Positions 16,201 to 25,313 of a stretch of DNA of 64,000 bases are shown piece after piece. The stretch spans positions 141,310 to 205,309 of the forward strand of contig JBAYTR010000009.1 of the NCBI GenBank assembly GCA_041675505.1, written 5' to 3'. The notes beneath the pieces are model-generated. The model had not been told where the DNA came from. It saw only the letters and a list, made by a program, of their open reading frames with translations, and did no database searches. Made by a program: the position numbers and the translations under genes. The stretch comes from JAGPCK01 sp041675505. Lineage in GTDB: Bacteria > Bacteroidota > Bacteroidia > UKL13-3. Numbering within the stretch: position 1 is the stretch's first letter; every line of letters starts with the position of its first letter.

Positions 16201-16560
16201 CAAAACGCAGCTTTGGAACAAAAAGATCCGTTGCTTATTTACAAACTGGAATCATTCAACTTATTCAAATCACTGTTGTCTCGTGTAAATAAAGATGTAC
16301 TGTCCATGTTGTTTAAGGGCTACATCGTTACCCAGCAGCCTGATAATTACAAGGAGGCAAAACCCTTGCCCAAGCAGGATACCAGCCGTTTGCAAACCAA
16401 ACGTACGGATGAAATTACCCAGCAGCAAAATCCGGAAGCAGCAGCTCCGCAGAAACCACAACAAATTAAAGGTGTGGTAAAAGTTGGTCGTAATGATCCT
16501 TGTCCTTGTGGCAGCGGAAAGAAATTTAAACAGTGTCACGGAAAAGAAGAAGGAGTATAG
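13261..16560 (+). CDS. secA: Protein translocase subunit SecA
   Basis: SecA is the ATPase that drives proteins through SecYEG. The 1099-residue protein has Walker A MATGEGKTLV near residue 196, DEVDSVLVDDARTPLIISGP near 303, and TNMAGRGTDIKLGAGV and RHESRRVDRQLRGRSGRQGDPG in the second nucleotide domain. The zinc-binding tail CPCGSGKKFKQCH (about 1080-1092) would bind SecB and lipids. It is about 200 residues longer than the E. coli protein, with extra segments near the N-terminus and around residues 345-440. Bacteroidota SecA proteins are generally this long. An AT-rich leader precedes the gene, and deoC follows 18 nt downstream. Confidence 0.98.
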   Translation: MLNYIVQGLSRIFGNKSDRDVKEVQPVVEQINAHFATYNTLTNDELRGKTLEFRARIKESLSKIDSDIAALNGQLQADPEMDLGKKEDLYKQVDKLKKTRDEELEVVLKDLLPEAFAVVKETARRLTENTILEVTATDFDKNLAAARKSFVSIQGDKALWKNSWDAAGTEVVWNMVHYDVQLIGGIVLHSGKISEMATGEGKTLVSTLPAYLNALAGLGVHIVTVNDYLARRDCEWNGPLFQFHGISVDCIDYHQPNSPQRRQAYLADITYGTNNEFGFDYLRDNMARDPEDLVQRKHHFAMVDEVDSVLVDDARTPLIISGPVPKGDDQMFHILKPRIERLVDMQKRYINTALTDAKKLIESGNDTDGGMALLRAYRGLPKNKALIKYLGESGVKAVLQKTENFYMQDQQKEMHKVDAELFFVIDEKNNSIELTEKGIETITSNGEDPAFFIMPDVGSEIAEIERANLNEEDKRNRKDELMRDFAVKSERIHTLQQLLKAYTLFEADVEYIVQDGKVKIVDEQTGRILDGRRYSDGLHQAIEAKENVKVEAATQTYATVTLQNFFRMYHKLAGMTGTAETEAGELWEIYKLDVVVIPTNRNIIRKDEDDKIYKTKREKYNAVIDEIVALTEKGRPVLVGTTSVEVSELLSRMLNLRKLKHNVLNAKQHQREADIVAEAGQAGTVTIATNMAGRGTDIKLGAGVKEAGGLAIIGTERHESRRVDRQLRGRSGRQGDPGSSQFFVSLEDDLMRLFGSERISKVMDRIGLQEGEVIQHSLITKNIERAQKKVEQNNFGIRKRLLEYDDVMNSQREVIYTKRRNALFGDKLALDINNMLYDLCEELVTEFASYTEFKMEILRLMAYEIKMTEAEFSKGKPEQLVQQLFDELLEQYHHKSNHIAEMAFPVVKEVFENRGSQIQFLGVPFSDGVRNLQMGVDLKKAYDSKGKEIIHAFEKFVSLALIDDEWKEHLREMDDLKQSVQNAALEQKDPLLIYKLESFNLFKSLLSRVNKDVLSMLFKGYIVTQQPDNYKEAKPLPKQDTSRLQTKRTDEITQQQNPEAAAPQKPQQIKGVVKVGRNDPCPCGSGKKFKQCHGKEEGV

Positions 16561-16578
16561 AGCGTAATAGAAAGAGTT

Positions 16579-17250
16579 ATGGAAATCAATTTAGCAAATC
16601 ACATTGAGCACACCTTATTAAAGGCTACAGCTACAAAAGAAGATATTATTCAATTATGTAAAGAGGCGGAGGACAATGGTTTTCATGGTGTGTGTGTGCC
16701 GCCTTATTATGTTCAGGTGGCCAAAAAAACACTAGGGCCTAAGTCTCACGTTAAGGTGATTACAGTAGTAGGTTTTCCTTTGGGGTATTCAACCGTTGGT
16801 GCCAAGGTGGAAGAAGTGAAAAAAGCCTTTATTGAAGGAGCCGATGAGATTGATATGGTGATGAATATTGCCGCATACAAATCAGGCGATTCCACCGCTT
16901 TTACCAATGACGTTTCCAGTGTGGCCACTGCTTGTCATTTACAAAATAAAATTGTTAAAGTCATTATTGAAACAGCTTACCTGAGCAACGAGGAGATAGT
17001 TGACATTTGCAAGATATGTTCTGAGTGCGGTGTTGATTTTGTTAAAACCTCAACAGGTTTTGCATCTTCAGGTGCCACTATCGAAGCTGTAAAACTGATG
17101 CGTGAAACCTTGCCTGCCAAAATTAAAATCAAAGCAGCGGGAGGAATTAAAGATGCCGCATTTGCACTGGAACTTATACAGGCAGGTGCTGAGCGTATAG
17201 GTACCTCTGCAAGTATGGAACTTATAGCCGGAAATGATTCAGTGGCGTAA
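16579..17250 (+). CDS. deoC: Deoxyribose-phosphate aldolase
   Basis: DeoC cleaves 2-deoxyribose-5-phosphate to glyceraldehyde-3-phosphate and acetaldehyde in deoxynucleoside catabolism. The 223-residue TIM barrel shows the family segments HIEHTLLKATATKEDI, VCVPPYYVQVAKK, VITVVGFPLGYSTVGAKV, DEIDMVMNI, KVIIETAYLS, FVKTSTGFASSGAT (Schiff-base Lys in VKTSTGF) and IKAAGGIKDA (second Lys). It lies 18 nt after secA, and its last 17 nt overlap the next gene. Confidence 0.96.
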   Translation: MEINLANHIEHTLLKATATKEDIIQLCKEAEDNGFHGVCVPPYYVQVAKKTLGPKSHVKVITVVGFPLGYSTVGAKVEEVKKAFIEGADEIDMVMNIAAYKSGDSTAFTNDVSSVATACHLQNKIVKVIIETAYLSNEEIVDICKICSECGVDFVKTSTGFASSGATIEAVKLMRETLPAKIKIKAAGGIKDAAFALELIQAGAERIGTSASMELIAGNDSVA

Positions 17251-17659
17251 ATATATAGCATCAACAGTTTTTGTAACCGGAGCCGTTTTTTCAGCCGATG
17301 CTCAGGTGGTCAAAACACCCTATAAACATTATTCCAGTGAGATAGTGCGCGACATTCGTTTGGATGCCTTGCTTGATACCATTTACCAACGAAACAATGC
17401 TCAGCCTGTCATCAAAGGGTACCGCATACAATTGTTTACCGGTGCTGAACGTTTAGGTGCCTTGGATACCAAAAGTGATGTACAAAAGAATTTACCCGGA
17501 GCTGAGGTATACATTATCTACCAGCAACCGTATTTTAAAGTGCGTGTGGGAGATTTCAGAACTCAGGCGGAGGCACAGCAAATGTATCACCAGTTGTTAC
17601 CCATTTTTCCCAAGGCCTTTCTGGTACCTGATGACATTAATCTGCCTCAGATTAAATAA
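17234..17659 (+). CDS. Exported SPOR domain protein
   Basis: The 141-residue protein has a signal peptide (KYIASTVFVTGAVFSADAQ, cleavage after ADA). A C-terminal SPOR domain runs over about residues 55-130: GYRIQLFTGAERLGALDTKSDVQKNL, then VYIIYQQPYFKVRVGDFRTQAEAQQMYHQLLPIFPKAFLVPD. SPOR domains bind denuded peptidoglycan glycan strands, often at the division site. The ATG lies within the last codons of deoC (17-nt overlap, different frame), so the two are co-transcribed. The stop lies 8 nt from the end of the convergent kup gene. Confidence 0.9.
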   Translation: MIQWRKYIASTVFVTGAVFSADAQVVKTPYKHYSSEIVRDIRLDALLDTIYQRNNAQPVIKGYRIQLFTGAERLGALDTKSDVQKNLPGAEVYIIYQQPYFKVRVGDFRTQAEAQQMYHQLLPIFPKAFLVPDDINLPQIK

Positions 17660-17667
17660 AATATTTT

Positions 17668-19626
17668 TTAGAAATTTCTCGGAGAGATACGTTTCATCTT
17701 GATACCTTGTGGTTTGCTGATAACCAAGGGCACCTTTTCTACTTTTACGTTGCTGGTATCTAAACCAAAGGCTTTCTCCTCTGATAAGCCCAGCGATTTC
17801 AGAATGAAGTAAACCCTTACCACAAAACGCTCCCAAGCCGATTGCTCCAGATCGTAGTTGAAAATACGGTCAATTACTACAAAACGGAAGTCACCCATTA
17901 TGTTGTATTTCTTGAGTGAGTCATACCGGCTCATTACGTTTACTTCCTTGTTCTCCACCATTTCCTGTATCACCTTGCGCAGGTAAACATTAATGCGTGG
18001 CTCTATACGGAAACCTAAACGGAAGTCAATGCGCATCACTTTATCCTCCACCAGTTCTTCAGCAGAATATTCCATGGTGTAAGGCTCATCAAGAATGTGC
18101 ACGTGTACAAACCAATACACATCAGCACGCTTGGGTTGCTTGTTAAAAATGGAGTACACTATTTTAGTTTCTATCTCGCTTTTAAAATCAGCACTGGTGA
18201 GGTAAACTAAGTTGGTAGAGAATTTCGGAACAGTTTCATCTTCGCACAAATCGCTCAACATGGGCAGGTACTTATCAATGGGCTCAAATTCTGTGAACTT
18301 GTTTTTGATTTTACGGGCTTTCCACCACACCCACATCACAAATATTAAAACGGAGCTTATTAAAATAGTTACCCAGCCGCCATGGGAGAACTTAATAATA
18401 TTGGCCACGAAGAATGAACCTTCAATGGCAAAAAACAAAATGAAAAACAGCCAAATGATTACATACCCAACTTTATGCTTTTTGAGGTAGTAGGTAAGCA
18501 GAATGGTGGTCATCATCATGGTTAATGTAATAGCCAAACCATAGGCTGCTTCCATGTTAGCCGATTCTCTGAAAAACAATACCACACCAATACAACCTGC
18601 ATACAGAATCCAGTTGAGCGAAGGAACATACAGTTGTCCTTTCATATTGGAAGGGTAGTCAATTTCAATCTTGGGCCAAAAGTTAAGTCGTATAGCTTCA
18701 CTGATAAGTGTGAAAGATCCACTGATTAACGCCTGGCTGGCAATAATAGCCGCCATGGTTGCTATGATAATACCCGGAATAAGAAACCAGGATGGGAGTA
18801 TGTAATAGAAGGGATTAAGGTCTCCCAGTTGTGTATCTATTTTAGTGGTAAGCCAGGCTCCCTGTCCAAAGTAGTTTAATAATAGTGCTACTTTCACAAA
18901 TATCCAGCTTACACGTATGTTACTTCTTCCGCAGTGACCTAAATCAGAGTATAGTGCCTCAGCTCCGGTAGTACATAAAAAAACGGCTCCTAACAACCAA
19001 AAGCCACCCGGGTATACTACCAGCAAATGGTAGGCATAAAACGGGTTGATGGCTCTTAAAACATCGGGGTGTTGTATTACTTGTGCAAAGCCAAAACCAC
19101 CCAACATTAAGAACCACAACATCATCATAGGGCCAAACGCTACCCCAACTACTTTGGTGCCGAACTGCTGAAAAATGAATAGCCCTGTTATTATTATTAT
19201 TACAATAGGTACAACCGGAATATCAGGTTGAATGATTCGCAAACCTTCAACAGCTGAAGTTACAGAAATTGGAGGAGTGATAATGCCATCTGCGAGTAAA
19301 GCGCTACCGCCTATTATGGCCGGAATCATTAACCATTTAGCCCTTCTTCTTACTAAAGCAAACAAAGAGAAAATTCCACCTTCACCTTTGTTATCAGCAT
19401 TGAGTGTGAGGAGAACGTATTTGAATGTAGTTTGAATGGTAAGGGTCCAAAACACACAGGATATAGCTCCGAATATCAGATCTTCGGTTATGATCTTCTT
19501 ATCCATAATAGCCCTCATTACGTATAGTGGAGATGTACCGATATCTCCAAACACAATACCAAGGGTAATGAGAAAACCTGCTACCGTAAATTTAGATAGC
19601 GTGTTGCGGGTAGGATGAGTGCTCAA
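17668..19626 (-). CDS. kup: KUP-family potassium uptake protein
   Basis: The 652-residue protein starts with the KUP signature LGIVFGDIGTSPLYVM. About twelve membrane helices span residues 15-440, including the GGEGGIFSL-like KGEGGIFSLFALVRRRAKW and the TEALYSDLGHCGR segment. A cytoplasmic C-terminal domain of about 200 residues follows. KUP proteins import K+ with protons. It starts 11 nt after the nuoN stop and may be read as the last gene of the complex I transcript. Proton-coupled K+ uptake would use the gradient that complex I makes, but the link may be only positional. Confidence 0.96.
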   Translation of the reverse strand: MSTHPTRNTLSKFTVAGFLITLGIVFGDIGTSPLYVMRAIMDKKIITEDLIFGAISCVFWTLTIQTTFKYVLLTLNADNKGEGGIFSLFALVRRRAKWLMIPAIIGGSALLADGIITPPISVTSAVEGLRIIQPDIPVVPIVIIIITGLFIFQQFGTKVVGVAFGPMMMLWFLMLGGFGFAQVIQHPDVLRAINPFYAYHLLVVYPGGFWLLGAVFLCTTGAEALYSDLGHCGRSNIRVSWIFVKVALLLNYFGQGAWLTTKIDTQLGDLNPFYYILPSWFLIPGIIIATMAAIIASQALISGSFTLISEAIRLNFWPKIEIDYPSNMKGQLYVPSLNWILYAGCIGVVLFFRESANMEAAYGLAITLTMMMTTILLTYYLKKHKVGYVIIWLFFILFFAIEGSFFVANIIKFSHGGWVTILISSVLIFVMWVWWKARKIKNKFTEFEPIDKYLPMLSDLCEDETVPKFSTNLVYLTSADFKSEIETKIVYSIFNKQPKRADVYWFVHVHILDEPYTMEYSAEELVEDKVMRIDFRLGFRIEPRINVYLRKVIQEMVENKEVNVMSRYDSLKKYNIMGDFRFVVIDRIFNYDLEQSAWERFVVRVYFILKSLGLSEEKAFGLDTSNVKVEKVPLVISKPQGIKMKRISPRNF

Positions 19627-19637
19627 GGCAATATTGT

Positions 19638-21020
19638 TTAAATCAGGTTCACCAAAAAGTCAGGCGCAATTCCTATGGCTAATGAAAGCAGTGCCGTTAA
19701 AATTAAAACCAGATTATACGCCCAGTTCAATTCAATTTTTTCAGCCTGTTCATTCTTGGTAAACACCGAATTGATGACGCGAAGGTAGTAATATGCACCA
19801 ATTAAAGAATTAATTACAGCGATTAAAACCAACCATCCGTACCCGCTTTTCATGGCTGTAACGAAAATGAAGTATTTGGCAAAGAAACCAGCCAGCGGGG
19901 GAATGCCCGCCAGTGAAAGAAAGGCGATTGTAGTGGCAATGCCCAGCAACGGATTTTTGCGTGCCATGCCGTGAAGTGACTCAATGCTATCCGTACCTGT
20001 AACTTCTTTAATGGCAATAAGCACAGCAAAGGCACAAATGGTAGAAACGGAATACACCGCAGTGTAAAACAATAAGGCACTGTCTGATTGATCCTGCATG
20101 GCCAATACCGCCAGAATAAGGTAACCGGCATGGGAGATACTGGAATAGGCTAATAATCTCTTGATTCCTTTTTGATAAAGGGCAGTAATGTTTCCAACAA
20201 ACAGAGTAAGCACTGCTGCAATGCTGAGCAACGGTACCCATAAACCGGAGAGGTCAGCGAAACAATAAGAGAACAAACGGTAGAAAGCAGCAAAGCCTGC
20301 TGTTTTTACCACCGTAGCCATAAAACCTGTAATCAATGTTGGCGCACCTTCGTACACATCAGGAGCCCAAAAGTGAAAAGGAACCGCAGCTACTTTAAAC
20401 AGGAAACCAACCATCAGCATCAATATGCCCACAGCCACCATGGAATTGTTGGCGGAGGAAGGATTGTTACTCAAAAATGTTTTAATGCCTTCTAAATGAA
20501 AAGAACCCGTTGCTCCGAACAGGAGGGCTATACCAAAAAGTAAAAATCCGCTGGCAAAAGAACCCATCAGGAAATACTTCATGGCCGATTCGTTCGACTT
20601 GCTATCGGCACGGTTACTACCGGCAAGGATGTACAACGGGATAGATAAAATCTCAATGCCTAAGAACAGCATGGTGAGGTTGCTGTAACTGGTCATGAGC
20701 ATACCGCCTACCAACGTGAAAATGATAAGGCCGTAAATATCGGCAATCATGTTTTGTGCTACATTCCGGTAATGGTGGCTGCACAGTAGCATAATGAGCA
20801 GGGTAGAGGTAAGCAGAATTCCGTTAAATGCCAGCGCATAGTTATCAAACTTCACCATTTGGTTAAAGTAAGAATAACCGGTATTCCAGTCCATGAAATT
20901 GAGAACCAGAGTAGCAATAATTCCGGCCACGGCAAACCATAAGGTTTTGCCTTTCCAGTTGAATACACCTCCGAATAAGGTAGCTATTCCAACTAAAGAT
21001 ATTACGATGAGTGCGGTCAT
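19638..21020 (-). CDS. nuoN: NADH-quinone oxidoreductase subunit N
   Basis: NuoN is one of three antiporter-like membrane subunits of complex I. The 460-residue protein has about 14 hydrophobic spans. The family core is seen in LGIEILSIPLYILAG (with the key Glu), ESAMKYFLMGSFASGFLLFG, FHFWAPDVYEGAPTLITGFMATVVKTAGF and IKRLLAYSSISHAGYLI, including the conserved Lys and His of the proton path. The gene follows nuoM by 7 nt and ends the nuo set. Confidence 0.96.
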   Translation of the reverse strand: MTALIVISLVGIATLFGGVFNWKGKTLWFAVAGIIATLVLNFMDWNTGYSYFNQMVKFDNYALAFNGILLTSTLLIMLLCSHHYRNVAQNMIADIYGLIIFTLVGGMLMTSYSNLTMLFLGIEILSIPLYILAGSNRADSKSNESAMKYFLMGSFASGFLLFGIALLFGATGSFHLEGIKTFLSNNPSSANNSMVAVGILMLMVGFLFKVAAVPFHFWAPDVYEGAPTLITGFMATVVKTAGFAAFYRLFSYCFADLSGLWVPLLSIAAVLTLFVGNITALYQKGIKRLLAYSSISHAGYLILAVLAMQDQSDSALLFYTAVYSVSTICAFAVLIAIKEVTGTDSIESLHGMARKNPLLGIATTIAFLSLAGIPPLAGFFAKYFIFVTAMKSGYGWLVLIAVINSLIGAYYYLRVINSVFTKNEQAEKIELNWAYNLVLILTALLSLAIGIAPDFLVNLI

Positions 21021-21027
21021 TCTTTTA

Positions 21028-22485
21028 TTATCTCAAATACGTGGTATATGAATTCATTTGTTCCAACAAGTGGTTTACAGCAGGTGCTGAAATATCCAGC
21101 AATGGTTTAGGATAAACGCCAATGGCTATTACCAATATGACTATCGGAACCAATACTAATTTTTCCTGTAAGGTTACTTCTGCAAAGTCTGCTGTGGCAG
21201 TTTGTACATCACCCAGCATGGTGTGCTGGTACATTTTGAGCATGTACACGGCCCCCAGTATAATGGTGGTTCCTGCTGCAGCTGCATACCAGGCATTAAA
21301 TTGATACACGCCTGATAGTAACAGAAACTCGCCTACAAAACCATTGGTTAAAGGCAAAGCAACTGAACCCAACAGTATAATCATGAACAAGGTGGCGAAT
21401 ACAGGTGCCTTTGAACGAATGCCTCCGAGGTGTTCAATTTCGCGGGTGCCGGTACGTTTGTAAATGATGTCGGCAATAAAGAATAAACCTACTACATTGA
21501 TACCGTGACTCAGCATTTGTATCAAACTTCCCTGCAATCCATGCACGTTGGCCGCCATAATACCCGCAGCAATTAAACCCACGTGGCTCATGGAAGAGAA
21601 AGCGAAAAGTGTTTTGATGTCTTTTTGGTTAATGGCAATCCAGGCTCCGTAAATAATGCCTATCACACACAAGCCTATTACTGCGTTGTCCCAATGATCT
21701 GCTGCTTCAGGCAACACAGGTAGTATCCAACGAATCATAGAATACAGACCCATTTTGAGCATAATGCCTGAAAGTAACATGGTGCCGGGTGTAGGTGACT
21801 CGGTATAGGTGGCAGGTTGCCAGCTGTGGAAAGGGAACACCGGAATTTTAATGGCAAAGGCAATAAAGATGAGCCAGAATACCCACTTCTGTGTTTCAGC
21901 AGGTAAGTTCAGGGCATAGAATGCATCAATGTCAAATGACTTACTTTCGGTTTGTGTATACAGGTAAATTAATCCGGCCAGCATAAATAAACTACCGGCT
22001 AAAGTGTACAGAAAAAACTTAACGGTAACCTTGCGGTTGCTGCCCCACAGTAATAAAATAAAGTAAACCGGGATAAGAGCCAGTTCCCAGAAAATGTAAT
22101 ACAGGAAACCATCTAAAGAAGTGAATACACCGATAAGCGCTGATTGCATAATGAGCATCAACGCATACAGGGCATTGCTTTTATCATAGCGGTTAAGGCC
22201 CGAAGAAAGAATAATAAACGGCAGAAGCAGGTTGGTTAACAACACCATGATGATGCTGATACCGTCAATGCCTACTTTAAAATGTATGCCCAGCGATTGT
22301 ACCCAAGGCCAGTCAACCAGAAACTGTGTTTCAGCAGTTGATTGGAAAGAGAAAAACAGGAAAGCTGTAGCAACCAGTTGAACCAATGAACTTACCAGTG
22401 CCAGTTTACGTGCTGATTCTTCACCGGAAAGAAACAGGAGTAATCCTGTAATCAAAGGCCATGCTATAAGAAATAATGTTATCAT
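21028..22485 (-). CDS. nuoM: NADH-quinone oxidoreductase subunit M
   Basis: The 485-residue antiporter-like subunit has the NuoM segments GIDGISIIMVLLTNLL, FWELALIPVYFILLLWG, FHSWQPATYTESPTPGTMLLSGIMLKMGLYSMIRW and IKTLFAFSSMSHVGLIAAG. The conserved Glu in the FWELALIPV helix and the Lys of KMGLY form part of the proton channel. Length is normal. It lies 18 nt after nuoL. Confidence 0.96.
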   Translation of the reverse strand: MITLFLIAWPLITGLLLFLSGEESARKLALVSSLVQLVATAFLFFSFQSTAETQFLVDWPWVQSLGIHFKVGIDGISIIMVLLTNLLLPFIILSSGLNRYDKSNALYALMLIMQSALIGVFTSLDGFLYYIFWELALIPVYFILLLWGSNRKVTVKFFLYTLAGSLFMLAGLIYLYTQTESKSFDIDAFYALNLPAETQKWVFWLIFIAFAIKIPVFPFHSWQPATYTESPTPGTMLLSGIMLKMGLYSMIRWILPVLPEAADHWDNAVIGLCVIGIIYGAWIAINQKDIKTLFAFSSMSHVGLIAAGIMAANVHGLQGSLIQMLSHGINVVGLFFIADIIYKRTGTREIEHLGGIRSKAPVFATLFMIILLGSVALPLTNGFVGEFLLLSGVYQFNAWYAAAAGTTIILGAVYMLKMYQHTMLGDVQTATADFAEVTLQEKLVLVPIVILVIAIGVYPKPLLDISAPAVNHLLEQMNSYTTYLR

Positions 22486-22503
22486 GCTTCGCTAATTCGT
22501 CAG

Positions 22504-24402
22504 TTAAAAAACTTGTAAAAACAATGCTGCAATAATGCTGATGACCATAATGAATATGTAAAAACCGGTAGCACCTGTTTGCAACAAACGCAGGTTTTGC
22601 GCAATACCCATAGCCAGTTGTCCCAATCCGTTTACTATGCCGTCAACAAATTTTACTTCAACAAAACGGTATAAAAATCCTGATATAGCCGACATAGGTT
22701 GTACAATGAACTTATCATATAATTCATCTATGTAGTATTTGTGGTAAAGCACTTTGGCGTATCCTTTAATGTCTATCTCATTCTGCTCAGGTAATACGCC
22801 TTTGGTAACGTAAAGTGATTTGGCATACACTATCATGGCAGCTGCTAAAGCTACTGCAACAGCCATCAGCACATATTCTGTGGTATGACTTAAGTGAGCC
22901 GCTTCTGCTGATAAACTGATACCGAAAACAGGTGAAAGATATTCTTTGAGCCAGTGTGAACCACCCAATACTTCAGGTACTCCCATAAATCCACCTACGA
23001 TGGATAAACCGGCTAATACCATTAACGGTACGGTCATGCTCGCTGGTGATTCATGCAGGTGTTCCAGTTGGTGACGTGTGCCTCTGAACTCTCCGAAAAA
23101 AGTAAGGAATAACAAACGGAACATATAGAAAGCAGTAACCATAGAGGCAATGGCCCCCAAGGCCCAGATAATCGGACTGCGACCAAAGGCAAAGGCTAAA
23201 ATTTCGTCTTTGGAAAAGAAACCGGCCAAAGGTGGAATACCGGCAATAGCAATGGTACCAATGAGGAATGTTTTGTAGGTGGTTGGAATCTTGTCTTTTA
23301 ATCCGCCCATAAAACGAATGTCTTGCTCACCACCCATGGCGTGAATTACACTTCCTGCACCAAGAAATAACAAGGCTTTGAAAAATGCGTGTGTGGTTAC
23401 GTGGAAAAAAGCTGTGGTGTATGCACCTAAGCCTAATGCAATAAACATAAAGCCCAGCTGACTAACCGTAGAGTAGGCCAACACTTTTTTGATGTCGTTT
23501 TGTTTTAAACCTATAGTAGCGGCAAATATGGCGGTAAGCAAACCTACAACCAGAATAATGTTCTGTGTAAACGGAGCTGCACTGAACAGCGGATTAGAAC
23601 GGGCAATGAGGTAAATACCGGCAGTAACCATAGTGGCTGCGTGTATCAATGCTGATACAGGTGTTGGTCCGGCCATGGCATCAGGTAACCAGGTGTACAA
23701 AGGCAACTGAGCACTTTTACCAATCGCACCAATAAACAACAATACCGTGATGGCAATCATCATACTGCTATCGGTAGAGTAAGCTTTGGAAGCTTCGAAA
23801 ACTTCACTGAAAGTTAATGTGCCGAATGTTTTGGCCATTAAAAACAAACCCAGCAGAAAGCCTAAGTCGCCAATGCGGTTCATGATGAAAGCTTTTTTAG
23901 CAGCATCATTGTAAGCCTGATTTTTATACCAGAAACCGATGAGCAGGTAAGAACAAAGTCCTACACCTTCCCAACCAATAAATACAATGAGGTAGTTGTT
24001 GCCCATAACCAGCAACAACATAAAGAAAATAAACAGGTTGAGGTAGGAGAAGAAACGCTGAAAACCTTCGTCATCGTGCATGTAACCTATGCTGTAAACA
24101 TGTATCAGAAAACCTATTCCGGTAACGATGAGTAACATCATTAACGCGAATTGATCAATCAGAAATTCAAAGGGAATGTTCAAGGTTCCTGCACTTATCC
24201 AGTCGAACAGTTTTACGGTAACGGGTTGAAATGATTCGCTGTGCGAACCCAAAAAAATGCCGAGTGCAATAACGAAGGATGCCAGCACGGCAGCGCTACC
24301 GGCAATACCCGATGCAGATTTAGAAAGTTTTTTGCCCCACAGTGCGTTGATCAGAAAACCAACCAGAGGGAATATAGGAATGAGCCAGGCCAATTGTGTC
24401 AT
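22504..24402 (-). CDS. nuoL: NADH-quinone oxidoreductase subunit L
   Basis: The 632-residue subunit is the most distal proton pump, with the long lateral helix at its C-terminus. Signature segments are MHDDEGFQRFFSYLNLFIFFMLLLV, FIGWEGVGLCSYLLIGFWY, AFIMNRIGDLGFLLGL, LPDAMAGPTPVSALIHAATMVTAGIYLIAR and IKKVLAYSTVSQLGFMF. The C-terminal 150 residues contain the lateral helix and last span. It follows nuoK by 24 nt. Confidence 0.97.
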   Translation of the reverse strand: MTQLAWLIPIFPLVGFLINALWGKKLSKSASGIAGSAAVLASFVIALGIFLGSHSESFQPVTVKLFDWISAGTLNIPFEFLIDQFALMMLLIVTGIGFLIHVYSIGYMHDDEGFQRFFSYLNLFIFFMLLLVMGNNYLIVFIGWEGVGLCSYLLIGFWYKNQAYNDAAKKAFIMNRIGDLGFLLGLFLMAKTFGTLTFSEVFEASKAYSTDSSMMIAITVLLFIGAIGKSAQLPLYTWLPDAMAGPTPVSALIHAATMVTAGIYLIARSNPLFSAAPFTQNIILVVGLLTAIFAATIGLKQNDIKKVLAYSTVSQLGFMFIALGLGAYTTAFFHVTTHAFFKALLFLGAGSVIHAMGGEQDIRFMGGLKDKIPTTYKTFLIGTIAIAGIPPLAGFFSKDEILAFAFGRSPIIWALGAIASMVTAFYMFRLLFLTFFGEFRGTRHQLEHLHESPASMTVPLMVLAGLSIVGGFMGVPEVLGGSHWLKEYLSPVFGISLSAEAAHLSHTTEYVLMAVAVALAAAMIVYAKSLYVTKGVLPEQNEIDIKGYAKVLYHKYYIDELYDKFIVQPMSAISGFLYRFVEVKFVDGIVNGLGQLAMGIAQNLRLLQTGATGFYIFIMVISIIAALFLQVF

Positions 24403-24426
24403 TATACTATGCTTCTACGCGTTTAA

Positions 24427-24756
24427 TTACCACTTCAAATTACTTAAGGTGTTGATGTCGGTTGATTTGGTGTTGCGGAATATCATCACCAGAATGGCTA
24501 AACCTACAGCTACTTCGGCTGCGGCTACCACCATAATGAAGAACACAAACACCTGCCCGGCCGGATTATTGGAATAAGCCGAAAAGGCCGCCAGCAACAA
24601 ATTCACCGAGTTGAGCATAAGCTCAATCGACATAAAAATAACAATGGCATTCCGTCTCAACAATACCCCGGCCACACCAATCGAAAATAAGATGGTGCTT
24701 AATGCCAGGTACCAGTTGATGGGAACAAGTCGGATGGTTTCGCTTACTGTTTCCAT
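24427..24756 (-). CDS. nuoK: NADH-quinone oxidoreductase subunit K
   Basis: This small membrane subunit of 109 residues has three helices. The conserved LRRNAIVIFMSIELMLNSVNLLLAAFS and FVFFIMVVAAAEVAVGLAILVMIFR carry the two buried Glu residues of the proton pathway. The ATG overlaps the nuoJ stop by one base. Confidence 0.96.
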   Translation of the reverse strand: METVSETIRLVPINWYLALSTILFSIGVAGVLLRRNAIVIFMSIELMLNSVNLLLAAFSAYSNNPAGQVFVFFIMVVAAAEVAVGLAILVMIFRNTKSTDINTLSNLKW

Positions 24757-25253
24757 TAATTTAATTCTTTTTTAGCCAATATTACTGCACCTACCATGGC
24801 AGCTATAAACAACACAGATGATATTTCAAAAGGCAGTACAAAATCAGTGAACAACACATGCCCCAGGTTTTTTACCAAACCCAGTTGGGCATTGATAGGG
24901 TCAGTGGTTTGCAAAATCTCTGCATTGCGGAACGTAGCCAGCAATGTAATCATCAACGTGCCACCGGCTATTACTGCAGCAAACTTGAGCAGCATGGGTT
25001 TATGTGTTTCGCTGTCGGCATTCAGGTTAAGCAACATTACGGTGAACAGAAAAAGTACCATAATAGCTCCTGAATACACAATGATGTGTACTATGGCCAG
25101 AAACTGTGCATTGAGCAGCACGTAGTGACCGGCAATGGAGAAAAAACAAAGAATGAGGTACATCACACTGTAAACGGGGTTTCTGGCAAATATCACAGCC
25201 ATGGCACACAGTATGGAAAGAAGGGAAAGAAATAAAAATACGTAGTGACTCAT
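24756..25253 (-). CDS. nuoJ: NADH-quinone oxidoreductase subunit J
   Basis: The 165-residue membrane subunit has five hydrophobic spans. Visible NuoJ features are ARNPVYSVMYLILCFFSIAGHYVLLNAQFLAIVHIIVYSGAIMVLFLFTVMLL, which includes the pi-bulge helix, and a C-terminal ISSVLFIAAMVGAVILAKKE. A 60-nt spacer separates it from nuoI, the longest gap in the G-N part of the cluster. No extra signal is seen in the gap. Confidence 0.95.
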   Translation of the reverse strand: MSHYVFLFLSLLSILCAMAVIFARNPVYSVMYLILCFFSIAGHYVLLNAQFLAIVHIIVYSGAIMVLFLFTVMLLNLNADSETHKPMLLKFAAVIAGGTLMITLLATFRNAEILQTTDPINAQLGLVKNLGHVLFTDFVLPFEISSVLFIAAMVGAVILAKKELN

Positions 25254-25313
25254 TTTCCTGTTTCAGCTATTGGTGGGCAATATTAAAAGTTTATTCATTA
25301 CAATAAAAATGCG